From Armatimonadota bacterium (lineage in GTDB: Bacteria; Armatimonadota; HRBIN16): a stretch of 64,000 bases of DNA. The notes beneath the pieces were generated by a model, which did not search any database, was not told the origin of the DNA, and saw only the letters and a program-made list of their open reading frames with translations. Within the stretch, counting starts at the first letter, position 1; each line of letters begins with the position of its first letter. Positions 8,014 to 17,006 of the stretch are shown here, in pieces. Position numbers and translations under genes: made by a program. The stretch covers positions 434,001-498,000 of the forward strand of contig BPGT01000002.1 of the NCBI GenBank assembly GCA_026003175.1, written 5' to 3'.

Positions 8014-10503
8014 CTACCGCCACACAAACTCCCCGTTTTGTACGCTCCAGTCCGCGCCGAAAAAGCCTGCGCCGAGCACACCTTCCATGCCCTTTGTGAG
8101 CATGTCGGTGGAAAGCACCAGACAATCGGGGACGCCTGCGCCTGCGGTGAAGTAAGGCAGGCGGTCGGTGAGGTGCATTCCCGCTATGCCCGTACCCGCA
8201 ACCGCTCCCACCAGCGCTGTGTTGGAACCCAATCGCGGGCGCACGAACAGACAGGCGATTCCTTCGCCGCTGAAGGTTTTCTCTCCAACATGCAATGCGC
8301 CACGATGTACCTGCACCGGGCTGTCACCAAGCAGCTGCTGCCATGCTGCGTTGGTCTCGGCGTTGCCATACAGCACCACGTTGCGGTCATGGTAGTGCTC
8401 AGGATGAAACTCGGTGTCTGGTATCACGTCGAAAGTGGCGTTGCCTCGATACCAGAAGGTCTCCGAGTCGAATCGCGCTTTCGCCAATGCCCAGGCGTTC
8501 TCTTCGGGAGTGCCCTTTGTGCCGTATACCAGAACAGGACGATGGGTGAAGACGCTCTTGAAGCCTCCGTACCGCTGAGGAGACTTCATCGCAGGAGAGG
8601 GTGCGGCGGACAGTTTCCATTGCCCTCCCTCCTTCACCAGCCATATCTGTCGCTCGCGGCTGGGGTAGGAGATATTGCCGAGAACCTGTCCATCCAGCTC
8701 CACGCTGAGCGGTGCGCCGGGCTTCATATAGTCCAGACGAAGCGAGAGCCTCGCCACGTTGCTGGTAGTGCCCACAAAACGTCGTTTGCCGGGGTCGTAA
8801 CGCAGGTTCACCGAGCTGGGCTTCATCTGCTGTTCCTGCATCTCGATGCTCACCCAGTAGCAGGAGGCAGATACGCCGGGGCTCATAGTAGTAAACTCGA
8901 TATGCCGCACGCTATCCGGCGTCGGCAGGCGATGGCGGGCAAAGAAATCGAAAATGGGCATCCAGTCCACGCAGTCCACACCGGGCTCGTCCGACAGGTC
9001 CCACCAGTGTCCCGCACCGGGTTGTTCGTAATACTCGAAATCGCGGTGGGTAGCAGCGAGTTTCTCGCGCATGGTGCGTGCTTCGGTAACGGGTACGTTG
9101 TCGTCGGCGTCGCCGTGCAGCACGTACACGCCCTGCAGCAGGCTGTTGCGCACGAGCGACAGGGTATCGCTGGGCGAGGCACTCCGCAGCAGCAAATCCT
9201 CTATCGGGTCGGTTTTTTCGTCTGCGCTCTGTTCACGCTGTCCCATTCGCGCGCTGGTGGCGTATGTCCAGATGCTTATCCAGCCCGCACTGGGAGCGAT
9301 GGCAGCAAAGCGGTCGGGATGGGTTAACCCTACCTGCCAGGTGCCGTGTCCGCCCATCGAGTGCCCTGTGAGATATACTCGGTAGGGGTCGGTTCGCCAT
9401 TGTTTCTGCGCCAGCTCCAGCACCTCCAGAGCATCCAGCCGTCCCCACTCCTCCCAGTTAAAGCCAAATGGTCGGCGATTCGTTGGCGCAACGATAGTCG
9501 CCCACGTTTTGGGCGAATAGGAATCTACCTGTCCGATTGCCTCCACGCCAGCACCATGCAGCGTTAACACGAGAGCAGGTGGGGGAAGGTCCTTGCTCAG
9601 CTTCTGCGCGGGCAGCACCGCATAATACTGCACGCTGCCGTCGATGGAGCTGATGAAGGTGTGCTTCTGCGACTCGACCGGCTCGCGGATGCGCAGGGTA
9701 ACTTCAGCGGTGTCCAGCGTGAACTTCTGCTTGCCCTCCTGGCGCAACAGGCGCAGTTCCACTTTACGTACCCCTGCCGCGCGGGGAGCGAGACCGCGCA
9801 AACGCACGGGCACTTTGCGGATGCCGAGAGGCGGCAGCACTGGCACGGCGCTTTCCACTGTGCGCCCGCCCTCGTGTGAAGCGGCGATAACCAGCCCCTG
9901 CAGGGGGTGCGTGGAAGCATTGATGACCACAATACCAAGCCATACATCCGTCTCTTCGCCTACCACCAGATCGGGCAAGGTGGCGTCGCGCACGTTCAAC
10001 AGAGCTCCCTCCACCGGTGCGCTGCTGAACCGGACGGATAACCTGCCCGCGCGACTACACCGGAACAGCAGTTCGTTCTGTCCTTGTTTCAATAACACGG
10101 GTACCTTGACGTAACCGTGTTGGTACACATCTCCCACACGCGGTTCGCCATTCACAATTACGGTGACACAGCCTTGTGCTTCCAGCAAAGCCACCTTTTC
10201 GCGGTCAGATGAAACGACGGCAAAGGCATAGCCGTTACGCAAAGCGGGATGCTCAAACCAGCCCTCTGCGTTCGCGGTAACCGCCTCCCACTGCCGGGTG
10301 GAGCCGTCAGGGAAGGTTACCGTATCGCCCGCCTTCGGAGCCGTCCACGCGCCGGACACCTGTAGAGCCTGCACCGGGTCGGTGTACACAATCGCGCGCG
10401 ACATCCCACCCGGCAAGGGAAGCACCAGGCACTCTCTCAACAATTGGGCGTAACTCCAAGCGGTAAATGTTGCCACTAGCGCTAGCGAAATAACCGCTTT
10501 CAT
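8014..10503 (-). CDS. Secreted alpha/beta hydrolase, prolyl-oligopeptidase/esterase-like
   Basis: This is a large exported hydrolase of 829 residues. It starts with a signal peptide (MKAVISLALVATFTAWSYA). A long N-terminal beta-rich region precedes the alpha/beta hydrolase core. In the core the nucleophile elbow is GHSMGGHGTW with Ser near residue 382. An acid-loop candidate follows (HGDADDNVPV), then the His in PGAGHWW. The order matches the PHB-depolymerase/S9-like esterase group. A C-terminal segment follows the core. The start at 10503 is chosen over a longer frame because it begins the signal peptide and has AAAGGAAG upstream. The substrate is probably an extracellular ester or peptide. 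Confidence 0.8.
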   Translation of the reverse strand: MKAVISLALVATFTAWSYAQLLRECLVLPLPGGMSRAIVYTDPVQALQVSGAWTAPKAGDTVTFPDGSTRQWEAVTANAEGWFEHPALRNGYAFAVVSSDREKVALLEAQGCVTVIVNGEPRVGDVYQHGYVKVPVLLKQGQNELLFRCSRAGRLSVRFSSAPVEGALLNVRDATLPDLVVGEETDVWLGIVVINASTHPLQGLVIAASHEGGRTVESAVPVLPPLGIRKVPVRLRGLAPRAAGVRKVELRLLRQEGKQKFTLDTAEVTLRIREPVESQKHTFISSIDGSVQYYAVLPAQKLSKDLPPPALVLTLHGAGVEAIGQVDSYSPKTWATIVAPTNRRPFGFNWEEWGRLDALEVLELAQKQWRTDPYRVYLTGHSMGGHGTWQVGLTHPDRFAAIAPSAGWISIWTYATSARMGQREQSADEKTDPIEDLLLRSASPSDTLSLVRNSLLQGVYVLHGDADDNVPVTEARTMREKLAATHRDFEYYEQPGAGHWWDLSDEPGVDCVDWMPIFDFFARHRLPTPDSVRHIEFTTMSPGVSASCYWVSIEMQEQQMKPSSVNLRYDPGKRRFVGTTSNVARLSLRLDYMKPGAPLSVELDGQVLGNISYPSRERQIWLVKEGGQWKLSAAPSPAMKSPQRYGGFKSVFTHRPVLVYGTKGTPEENAWALAKARFDSETFWYRGNATFDVIPDTEFHPEHYHDRNVVLYGNAETNAAWQQLLGDSPVQVHRGALHVGEKTFSGEGIACLFVRPRLGSNTALVGAVAGTGIAGMHLTDRLPYFTAGAGVPDCLVLSTDMLTKGMEGVLGAGFFGADWSVQNGEFVWR

Positions 10504-10631
10504 ACCCTTTCTTCCTTTACACAGAATCGTAGTAGCAGACTGCTTTATCTGTTCAGTATCCTTTCTGCACAAGGAACCGGAGATTCCTTCACAGAAAAAG
10601 ACAGCAGTAATTGGAACAGGAGGGGGAAAGG

Positions 10632-11720
10632 GTGTCGCTGCTGTATAAACCCGATTGGGATAAGGTAAAACCGCGTTATATGGCGTGGTGGGCGCGTGAG
10701 GAGATAGAAGGTCCGCTCTTGGTAGTGTACGCTCCGCTGGAGAAACCGGCAGTGGAAGTTCCCCCACCCAAGCCGGACCCCACGCCGGAGGACCGCTGGC
10801 TGGATATCGATTACCGCATCACGGAGCAAGAATGGCACTTTGCCCACACCTATCACGGTGGTGACGGATTTCCCTGGTTTGACACTAATCTGGGACCGGG
10901 CAGCCTGGCTATCCATCTGGGCAGTCCGCCCACCTTTGACCATAACACCGTATGGTACGGCAGGGTATTTGAAGACATCACCACTGCGCAGATACCGCCG
11001 TACAACCCCGACGAGAAGTACTGGAAGATAAACACCGAGATGGCGCGACAGGCGATGGAGCACTTCAAAGGCAAAGCGCTGGTCAGCTTCCCCGATTTTG
11101 TGGAGAATCTGGACACGCTGGCATCCCTGCGCGGCACGCTGGCTCTGCTGACCGACCTTGTAGACCATCCTGAACACGTGCATCGCCTGCAAAGGGATAT
11201 TCTGGAACGGTATTTCGATTACTACGACGCCTTCGAGCAGATTATTCGCGACGAGGACGGAGGCACCGTCTTCTCGGCGTTCAACATCTGGGGCATCGGG
11301 CGAACCTGCAAACTGCAATGCGACATGTCCTGTATGATCAGCCCTGAACTGTTCAACGAGTTTGTTCTGCCCTATTTGGAGCAGCAATGCGAGCGACTGG
11401 ACAACACCATTTACCATCTGGATGGCGTGAATGCTATCAAGCATCTGGACGCGCTATGCAGCATCAAGAAGCTCAACGCCATCCAGTGGACGCCGGGCGC
11501 AGGCCAGCCTCATGCCGGAGACCCCTGCTGGTATCCGCTGTATCAGAAGGCGTTGAAAGCGGGCAAGGGGGTGCTCGCGCTGGGAGTACCACCTGAAAGC
11601 GTGCAGCCGCTGGTGGAAGCCATCGGCACGCGCGGCGTGATGGTCAGTACGTGGGCAAACACACCCGAAGAAGCCGACGAACTGGTTCGGCAGTCCAAAA
11701 AGTGGAGGAAGCGCGATTGA
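10632..11720 (+). CDS. UroD/methyltransferase-like protein, first of a tandem pair
   Basis: The 362-residue protein begins KPDWDKVKPRYMAWWAREEI, a form common to uncharacterised UroD-superfamily proteins. The C-terminal half has the conserved HLDGVNAIKHLDALCSIKKL segment followed by IQWTPGAGQP. The superfamily includes uroporphyrinogen decarboxylase and corrinoid methyltransferases, but the substrate Arg and Asp residues of heme-pathway UroD are not recognisable. The GTG at 10632 is chosen because CAGGAGGGGG lies upstream; an upstream TTG is less likely. The next gene overlaps its stop and encodes a paralogue, so the two may form a heteromer or a two-step pathway. Function unknown. Confidence 0.7.
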   Translation: MSLLYKPDWDKVKPRYMAWWAREEIEGPLLVVYAPLEKPAVEVPPPKPDPTPEDRWLDIDYRITEQEWHFAHTYHGGDGFPWFDTNLGPGSLAIHLGSPPTFDHNTVWYGRVFEDITTAQIPPYNPDEKYWKINTEMARQAMEHFKGKALVSFPDFVENLDTLASLRGTLALLTDLVDHPEHVHRLQRDILERYFDYYDAFEQIIRDEDGGTVFSAFNIWGIGRTCKLQCDMSCMISPELFNEFVLPYLEQQCERLDNTIYHLDGVNAIKHLDALCSIKKLNAIQWTPGAGQPHAGDPCWYPLYQKALKAGKGVLALGVPPESVQPLVEAIGTRGVMVSTWANTPEEADELVRQSKKWRKRD

Positions 11721-12802
11721 TACGCGAGCTGGAATGGAAACCCGACTTCGGTAAGACGGTGGAGCGGTTCGAGGCGTGGTGGCATGGTGAGATAGTGGAC
11801 CGCCCACCCGTCACCCTGCATGTTGTTCCGTCGCGTCCGTACCGGGGCCCGGTCAAGGAACACACTTCCCTGCGCGAGCGTTGGATGGATGTGGAGTACG
11901 TGGTGGACTCCGCCGTCGCGTGGATGCGCTGTCACGACTACGTGGGCGATAACTTCCCGATGTTCTGGCCCAACTTGGGACCGGAAATTACCGCTACACT
12001 ATTTGGGTGCGAACTGGAGTTCTCGGAGAGCACCAGCTGGTCCAGCCCTGTGGTGCATAAACCCGATGACTGGTATCGCATCCTGCAGATGGAACCCGAC
12101 TTCGGCAACCCATACTGGCAAACGATGGAGCGCATGACCGACTATGCTATCGAGCGGTGCGAGGGGCGATACATCGTGGGCGTTACTGATCTGCACGGCA
12201 ACTACGACATCCTCGCCGCCCTGCGCGATCCGCAGATGCTGTGCATGGACCTGGTGGACTGCCCCGAGCTGATAGTGCAAGTAAGCAGGCACGTGGCAAG
12301 GGCGTTTGTGCAGAGCTTCGAGCGTAGTTACGCCCGACTGTCGGCGGCTGGTTTCGGCTGCACTACCTGGTGTAACGCCTATCACGAGGGTAAGTACTAT
12401 GTGCCCAGCTGCGACTTCTGGATTATGGTCTCGCCCGAGATGGCGAGGGAGATGGTCTTGCCCGTTATCCTGCTCGAGATGGAACCGCTAGAGCGTAGCA
12501 TCTTCCATTTGGACGGCGTAGGCGCGCTAAAGCATTTGGACCTGCTGCTGGACATCCCGAACCTGCACGCGGTGCAGTGGGTGTATGGCGCGGGGCAGGG
12601 ACCCGCTTCGCGCTGGGTAGAGGTGTATCGCCGCTGTCTGCAAGCAGGTAAAAGTGTGCAGGTGCTTGCCGAAACGGCGCAGGACGCGCTCGCTGTGCTG
12701 GAGGCGGTTGGGGCGAAAGGCGTGTGGCTGACCGTTGGCGAGGGCTTCCGCAGTGTGGGCGAGGCGGAGGCGTTTCTGCAGGAGGTGCAACGGCGGCAGT
12801 GA
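11717..12802 (+). CDS. UroD/methyltransferase-like protein, second of a tandem pair
   Basis: The 361-residue protein is a paralogue of the previous gene. Shared segments are KPDFGKTVERFEAWWHGEI at the start, NLGPEI near residue 90, and HLDGVGALKHLDLLLDIPNL then VQWVYGAGQG near the C-terminus. Translation probably starts at TTG 11717, which overlaps the upstream stop (TTGA) and has GTGGAGGAAG before it. The pair arose by duplication but has diverged strongly. A cytosolic enzyme is likely; no cofactor motif is visible. Reaction unknown. Confidence 0.7.
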   Translation: MIRELEWKPDFGKTVERFEAWWHGEIVDRPPVTLHVVPSRPYRGPVKEHTSLRERWMDVEYVVDSAVAWMRCHDYVGDNFPMFWPNLGPEITATLFGCELEFSESTSWSSPVVHKPDDWYRILQMEPDFGNPYWQTMERMTDYAIERCEGRYIVGVTDLHGNYDILAALRDPQMLCMDLVDCPELIVQVSRHVARAFVQSFERSYARLSAAGFGCTTWCNAYHEGKYYVPSCDFWIMVSPEMAREMVLPVILLEMEPLERSIFHLDGVGALKHLDLLLDIPNLHAVQWVYGAGQGPASRWVEVYRRCLQAGKSVQVLAETAQDALAVLEAVGAKGVWLTVGEGFRSVGEAEAFLQEVQRRQ

Positions 12803-12815
12803 AGCGGGCAGCTGT

Positions 12816-13475
12816 TCAGCTTGCATCGGGGGTCGCCTGCGCTTGCTTCTGATAGTTCTCCAGCTGTTCCAGCAGCAGGCGCATCTTGCGGGCGTGAGTC
12901 TCGGCGAGGAAGGGATATCGTTCTACCAGTCGCACCGCCAGCGCGTAGAACCGCTCACCGTTGGCTTTGAACTCCTGCGCTACCCGCTGTAGTAGCAGCA
13001 TCAGCTGTTCGGGGGTGATACAGGGGGTGTCCGAATCCTCCAGCTCCTGAAACAGGCGCAACATGCGCAGGGTGAGCGTGTTGAGCGTGAGCTCGTTGTA
13101 CACGCCGGTGATCGCCACGTACAGCTCTTGTTCTTTTTCATCGCGAATGGGCAGGTTCATGTACTGTTGCAGGGCGTCGCGATGGGTGCGCAGGGAGTAC
13201 GGCTCCGCGATCCAGCGATAGAGAGCGTCTTGAACCTCCTGAGGGGTGAGTATCTTCGCCTCGTGCGCCTTCAGCCAGCCGTCGATGATAGACTCGATGT
13301 AGGCGTTCCACGCGGCGTTGTCCAGCGCTTCCACTACCAGACGGTGCAGGGTGTCGCGACGGTGCGACTCTTCGCGCGTGCGTTCGCGAAACATTTCCCA
13401 GCGCTTGAACAGGTAGTAAGTGCCCGCCGCGCTGCCTGCGCCGATAATCGCCCCTGCAACGAATGAGATATCCAT
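12816..13475 (-). CDS. Hypothetical protein with N-terminal membrane anchor
   Basis: The 219-residue protein has one N-terminal transmembrane helix (SFVAGAIIGAGSAAGTYYLF). A charged, mostly helical soluble part follows and ends in a coiled-coil-like stretch (ARKMRLLLEQLENYQKQ). No family was recognised. ATG 13475 is preceded by AAAGGGTG. It is the last gene of a leftward run with the nitrilase, nadE and a small protein, and is close enough to be cotranscribed. It converges with the UroD-like pair with a gap of 13 bases. Confidence 0.65.
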   Translation of the reverse strand: MDISFVAGAIIGAGSAAGTYYLFKRWEMFRERTREESHRRDTLHRLVVEALDNAAWNAYIESIIDGWLKAHEAKILTPQEVQDALYRWIAEPYSLRTHRDALQQYMNLPIRDEKEQELYVAITGVYNELTLNTLTLRMLRLFQELEDSDTPCITPEQLMLLLQRVAQEFKANGERFYALAVRLVERYPFLAETHARKMRLLLEQLENYQKQAQATPDAS

Positions 13476-13483
13476 CGCACCCT

Positions 13484-13828
13484 TTAACGCAAAAACTCCG
13501 CTTCGATCAAATCACGGTTTTCGGGCAGCACGCGACCGCCCAGCTGCATATCGATGACCACGCCATCCAGCCTGTCCGCCAGATAAAAGGCGATGTCCAG
13601 CGCCTGCCGGATAGTTTCGGGACGCCTGTCTTCTTTTGCCCGCACCGCAACCAGCATAACCCCCGGGCTATCCGGCGAGCCGACGTCCACCCATACCGTT
13701 CCCTCCACGTTGGCGGGCAGGCATGCGCCCTCACTAACGCTCAGCCCAATGGCTTCCAGCGTGCCCTCTACCTCTTCCCAGCACCACTCAGTGTCCTCTT
13801 CCTCGGGTTGGACGATCAGGTCATACAT
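13484..13828 (-). CDS. Hypothetical 114-residue acidic protein downstream of nadE
   Basis: The small soluble acidic protein begins MYDLIVQPEEEDTEWCWEEV and has no signal peptide or membrane segment. It is not recognised as a known family. The ATG at 13828 overlaps the nadE stop (TGATG), so it is probably translationally coupled. The membrane-anchored protein gene follows eight bases on. The tight operon suggests a role tied to the NAD synthase pair, but nothing in the protein shows what it is. Confidence 0.6.
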   Translation of the reverse strand: MYDLIVQPEEEDTEWCWEEVEGTLEAIGLSVSEGACLPANVEGTVWVDVGSPDSPGVMLVAVRAKEDRRPETIRQALDIAFYLADRLDGVVIDMQLGGRVLPENRDLIEAEFLR

Positions 13829-14691
13829 CAATAATCCACCGGACGCAGGTAGTAGTCATTGATGGATGTGGTGGAGAGCATGGCGGTCGTGGGCAGATGG
13901 CGTTTCCAGTGCGTGCTCTCCAAACGTGCTTTCACCAACAGAATCTTTTCGCGCGGATAGCCCCTCTCTTCGATCTGCTCCACGCGGTATCCGCGCAACA
14001 GGAAGTACAGTATCTGGTCGGCGAGGTGGTACGAGATGCCTAGGTCGTCCTCGTCTGTCTGTCCGACAATCAGGTCCGCCGAGGCGGGTTTGGAAACAAT
14101 CACCTCCGGCACGCCCAGGTACCGCGCCAGTTGCCATACCTGCGTCTTGAACAGGTCGCCCAGTGGGTTAATAGGTGGCGAATCGTCGGCATGCCAGGTG
14201 AAGTAGCCGAATAGCCTTTCGGTCTTGTTGCCCGTGCCGACAGGCAGGGCGTTGAGCTTAGCGGAGAGGTCGAACAGCACAATCATTCGCATCCGTGCCA
14301 TCACGTTGCCGCGTCGCCTGCCGTCGGCATCGGGTTCGTACTGCAAGTAGCCGTCCACCGCAGGCGTGATGTCTATCGTACGAGAGTGGATGCCTAGCTG
14401 GTCAATCACCAGCTGGGCGTGCTCCAGACTCTCGGGGCTGCTGGTGCGATAGGGCATACGGATGCCCCACACGTTCTCTGCTCCCAGTGCGCGCGCACAC
14501 AGGAACGCGGTCACCGACGAGTCCACCCCGCCCGACAGCCCCACGACCGCGCGGTGGAAGCCCCGACGGCGTATCATTTCATCGCGCAGGAACTCCACCA
14601 GCCACTCCGCTACCAGGGGCGCGTTGATGCGCAGCAGATCCTCGGCATTGTGCGTGCACTCAGGTGCGTGGATGACTTCCAGTCTGCTCAT
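13828..14691 (-). CDS. nadE: NAD+ synthase, short (ammonia-type) form
   Basis: This enzyme converts deamido-NAD to NAD+ with ATP. The N-type ATP pyrophosphatase P-loop SGGVDSS is at residues 53-59. The downstream TGNKTERLFGYFTWHADDS segment and the DLFKTQVWQLARYLG segment are typical of NadE. At 287 residues it lacks the fused glutaminase domain. The gene just upstream encodes a separate nitrilase-fold amidase whose stop overlaps this start (ATGA). The two may act as a split glutamine-dependent NAD synthase, or the enzyme may use free ammonia. Confidence 0.92.
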   Translation of the reverse strand: MSRLEVIHAPECTHNAEDLLRINAPLVAEWLVEFLRDEMIRRRGFHRAVVGLSGGVDSSVTAFLCARALGAENVWGIRMPYRTSSPESLEHAQLVIDQLGIHSRTIDITPAVDGYLQYEPDADGRRRGNVMARMRMIVLFDLSAKLNALPVGTGNKTERLFGYFTWHADDSPPINPLGDLFKTQVWQLARYLGVPEVIVSKPASADLIVGQTDEDDLGISYHLADQILYFLLRGYRVEQIEERGYPREKILLVKARLESTHWKRHLPTTAMLSTTSINDYYLRPVDY

Positions 14692-15590
14692 TGCTTGTCC
14701 CTCGCATGTTGCTCCGCGGCGATTTCCTGCATCTCTATCAGCAGGTCCGCCAGTCCCGACTCCAAATCAGCGAGCAGAGGAGCGTTCGCCCTGGCGATAG
14801 CTATCTCTTCGGTGTCGATGGTAGCGGTAATCATCGCTTCTCGCATCAGCGGGGCGGAAACCACAATCTGCCCAAAAGGGTTCACTACCATCGACTGCCC
14901 AACGAACCCCTTACCGCCCTCAAAGCCCACCAGACCGGCGTTGACTACCCACACCCCATGTTCTTCTGCCATGCTACATAGCAGCTGTTGCCACTTTATC
15001 ACATTGTCCACATTCTCACCGTGAAAACCTCTGCCGGGCGAGGCGGCAATCACGTAAAACACCTCTGCTCCCTTCAGCGCGGCGATAGCTCCCGTGATGG
15101 AGTGCCACACATCTTCACAAATCAATACGGTGGCTGGACCAAATCGCGTTGGGAACACTTCGATATTACGCCCTCGCGCCACAAAACGCTTCTCCTGAAA
15201 CACGCCGTAGGTGGGCAGAAAGAATTTGCGGTGCGTATGCACGATTCGGCATGCCTCGGGATCTGCACTCAGGGTCAGATAGAGCGCGGAGTTGTAGTAC
15301 TTGCCGTGCCAGAGCTCGTAAAAACCCAGCACCACATCCAGCGGTTCCCGGCGTGCGAACGGCAGGTAACGTTGCACCAGCGCATCCAATATCTGCTCGC
15401 GTGTGCGTGCCGCCTCGCGCACACCACCCTCCAGGAAGTATCCCGATGTGATGGTCTCGGGGAACACCACTACATCGGCGGGCACGCTATCCTCCACAAT
15501 CTGGCGCAACGCCTCCGCCATGCGGTCCAAGTTATGCTCCACATCGCCCTTACGCGGTTTGAACTGCGCCGCTACCACGCGGATTTTCAT
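14688..15590 (-). CDS. Nitrilase-superfamily amidohydrolase, candidate glutaminase partner of NadE
   Basis: The 300-residue cytosolic carbon-nitrogen hydrolase has the Glu-Lys-Cys triad: E45 in VVFPETITSG, K122 in HTHRKFFLPTYG and C158 in TVLICEDVWHS. ATG 15590 is preferred over the GTG one codon earlier because AGAGG lies at good distance. It is the first gene of the operon with nadE. In fused NAD synthases the same fold makes ammonia from glutamine, so that role is the best guess. N-carbamoylputrescine amidase or omega-amidase activity is the alternative. Confidence 0.82.
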   Translation of the reverse strand: MKIRVVAAQFKPRKGDVEHNLDRMAEALRQIVEDSVPADVVVFPETITSGYFLEGGVREAARTREQILDALVQRYLPFARREPLDVVLGFYELWHGKYYNSALYLTLSADPEACRIVHTHRKFFLPTYGVFQEKRFVARGRNIEVFPTRFGPATVLICEDVWHSITGAIAALKGAEVFYVIAASPGRGFHGENVDNVIKWQQLLCSMAEEHGVWVVNAGLVGFEGGKGFVGQSMVVNPFGQIVVSAPLMREAMITATIDTEEIAIARANAPLLADLESGLADLLIEMQEIAAEQHARDKQ

Positions 15591-15687
15591 CACACAACCT
15601 CTGTGAGCAGCAATCTCTAAGACTATCCTCTTCGGAGGGGCAGTCCATCAGATAGTATCCCATAGAATCTGCTTTCTCGTCAACGCC

Positions 15688-16680
15688 TCAGTCCCATTCA
15701 CCGACTGTGAGCACCTCCTCCTCTAGCCAAATACCGAACCGCTCGTACACCTTCTGTTTCACGATGTCCGCCAGCTGGCGAATATCGTTTGCCGTCGCGC
15801 CGCCTGCGTTAATGAGGAAGTTCGCGTGTTTGTACGAAACCATCGCCCCGCCCACACGAAGCCCTTTTAACCCCGCCTCGGCAATCAGGTAACCTGCCGG
15901 TACCACGCCTGCTTCTTTCAGCGTGGGTGGCAGGCTGGGCAGCCTCTGTGCCAATGTGGCATCTGTTACGTTCTTGAAGAAGCTACCCGCCGAGGGGTTG
16001 GGAGGCTGCCGTTCGATGCGCCAGCGTTGCAGTTCGCGCGCTCTGGCAAAAATCTGCCAGCGGTCGCCACGCCGCAAACGCAAGGTCACCGCCAGTATCG
16101 CCGCGCGCGGTGGATTGGGACGACGCAGAATGCTATCACGATACGAGAATTGCATCCACTCCTTACTCACCAGCTTGCGCTCGCCTTCCACCACCACGTC
16201 GATGGATTCCACAAGGTCGCAGATACTCTGGCGGAACGCACCTGCATTGGACACCAGCGCGCCACCCACTGTGCCGGGGATGCCCACAGCGAACTCCAGC
16301 CCCGACAACCCTGCCTGCGCTGTTTTCAGGAAAAGCTGCTGGAACGATGCGCCCGACTCGGAAAAGGTCAGCTCGCCCACCTCGATACGCCGACAGCAGT
16401 TGTACACCACCAGCCCACGGATGCCTTTGTCGCTCACCAGCAAGTTACTGCCCAGCCCCAGAATGAAAGTGGACACATTCAGCCTGTGGGCGGTAATGAC
16501 CACCTGCGCAAACTCCTCGATCTCGGTTGCTTTGTAGAACAGGTCGGCGGGACCGCCCACACGCAGGGTGGTGTAGTTTTTAAGCGGTTCGCGAAGGCGC
16601 AGGTGAGAGGGAACGGGAACCGTCTGCATCAGGCGATGCAGGGCGTCAGAAAGCGGTGTTTGCTGTGATGGTGTGGTCAC
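15688..16680 (-). CDS. murB: UDP-N-acetylenolpyruvoylglucosamine reductase
   Basis: MurB reduces the enolpyruvyl group to lactyl to make UDP-MurNAc for peptidoglycan. The FAD-binding domain starts with NYTTLRVGGPADLFY and LGLGSNLLVSDKGIRG. The SGLEFAVGIPGTVGGAL segment follows, and the catalytic region is NPSAGSFFKNV, with Ser as proton donor. The C-terminal GLRVGGAMVSYKHANFLIN is the substrate domain of the shorter type. The start is GTG with a weak ribosome site. The gene stands alone, 33 bases downstream of tRNA-Ser, and may be read with it. The 94 bases after it hold nothing recognisable. Confidence 0.93.
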   Translation of the reverse strand: MTTPSQQTPLSDALHRLMQTVPVPSHLRLREPLKNYTTLRVGGPADLFYKATEIEEFAQVVITAHRLNVSTFILGLGSNLLVSDKGIRGLVVYNCCRRIEVGELTFSESGASFQQLFLKTAQAGLSGLEFAVGIPGTVGGALVSNAGAFRQSICDLVESIDVVVEGERKLVSKEWMQFSYRDSILRRPNPPRAAILAVTLRLRRGDRWQIFARARELQRWRIERQPPNPSAGSFFKNVTDATLAQRLPSLPPTLKEAGVVPAGYLIAEAGLKGLRVGGAMVSYKHANFLINAGGATANDIRQLADIVKQKVYERFGIWLEEEVLTVGEWD

Positions 16681-16712
16681 AAGTTTCGCCAGCCGCCGAA
16701 GGATGGGAATGG

Positions 16713-16802
16713 CGGAGAGGGCGGGATTCGAACCCGCGACCCAGCTCTTCGCCGGGTACCCGCTTTCGAGGCGGGCGCACTAGGCCACTATGCGACCTCT
16801 CC
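16713..16802 (-). tRNA. tRNA-Ser (anticodon CGA)
   Basis: On the minus strand a 90-base type II tRNA can be folded. The acceptor arms are GGAGAGG and CCTCTCC with discriminator G. The anticodon stem CCCGC/GCGGG has the loop CTCGAAA, giving anticodon CGA for UCG codons. A long variable arm follows, then a TTCGAAT T-loop with GCGGG/CCCGC stem. The 3' CCA is not encoded. Confidence 0.95.
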
Positions 16803-16866
16803 GAGGTAGTAATATACAGGATTTTGGGGGGGAAATCAAGATGCCAACGTGATATCGTAAGGGAGC

Positions 16867-16895
16867 TTGACAAAAATGTTTATTCATGCTAACAT
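16867..16895 (+). promoter_or_regulatory. Sigma-70-type promoter for the surface-protein gene at 17007
   Basis: TTGACA at 16867-16872 and TAACAT at 16890-16895 are separated by exactly 17 bases, with TG one base upstream of the -10 box (extended -10). The AT-rich stretch stands out in GC-rich surroundings. It faces rightward, about 110 bases before the start codon. Confidence 0.7.
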
Positions 16896-17006
16896 CTTGT
16901 AGCAACCAGCCAAGCATGGTAGATCTCAGGATGGATACCTGTGGCACCTCCTAGACCATCCCTCAGATTTACCCTGCTTGTGGGTTATGTAAAGGAGGGA
17001 GTTCTC

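Noticed and set aside
8038-9327. Rightward frame of 429 codons
   Set aside because: It is the shadow of the secreted hydrolase on the other strand, which has a signal peptide and catalytic motifs.
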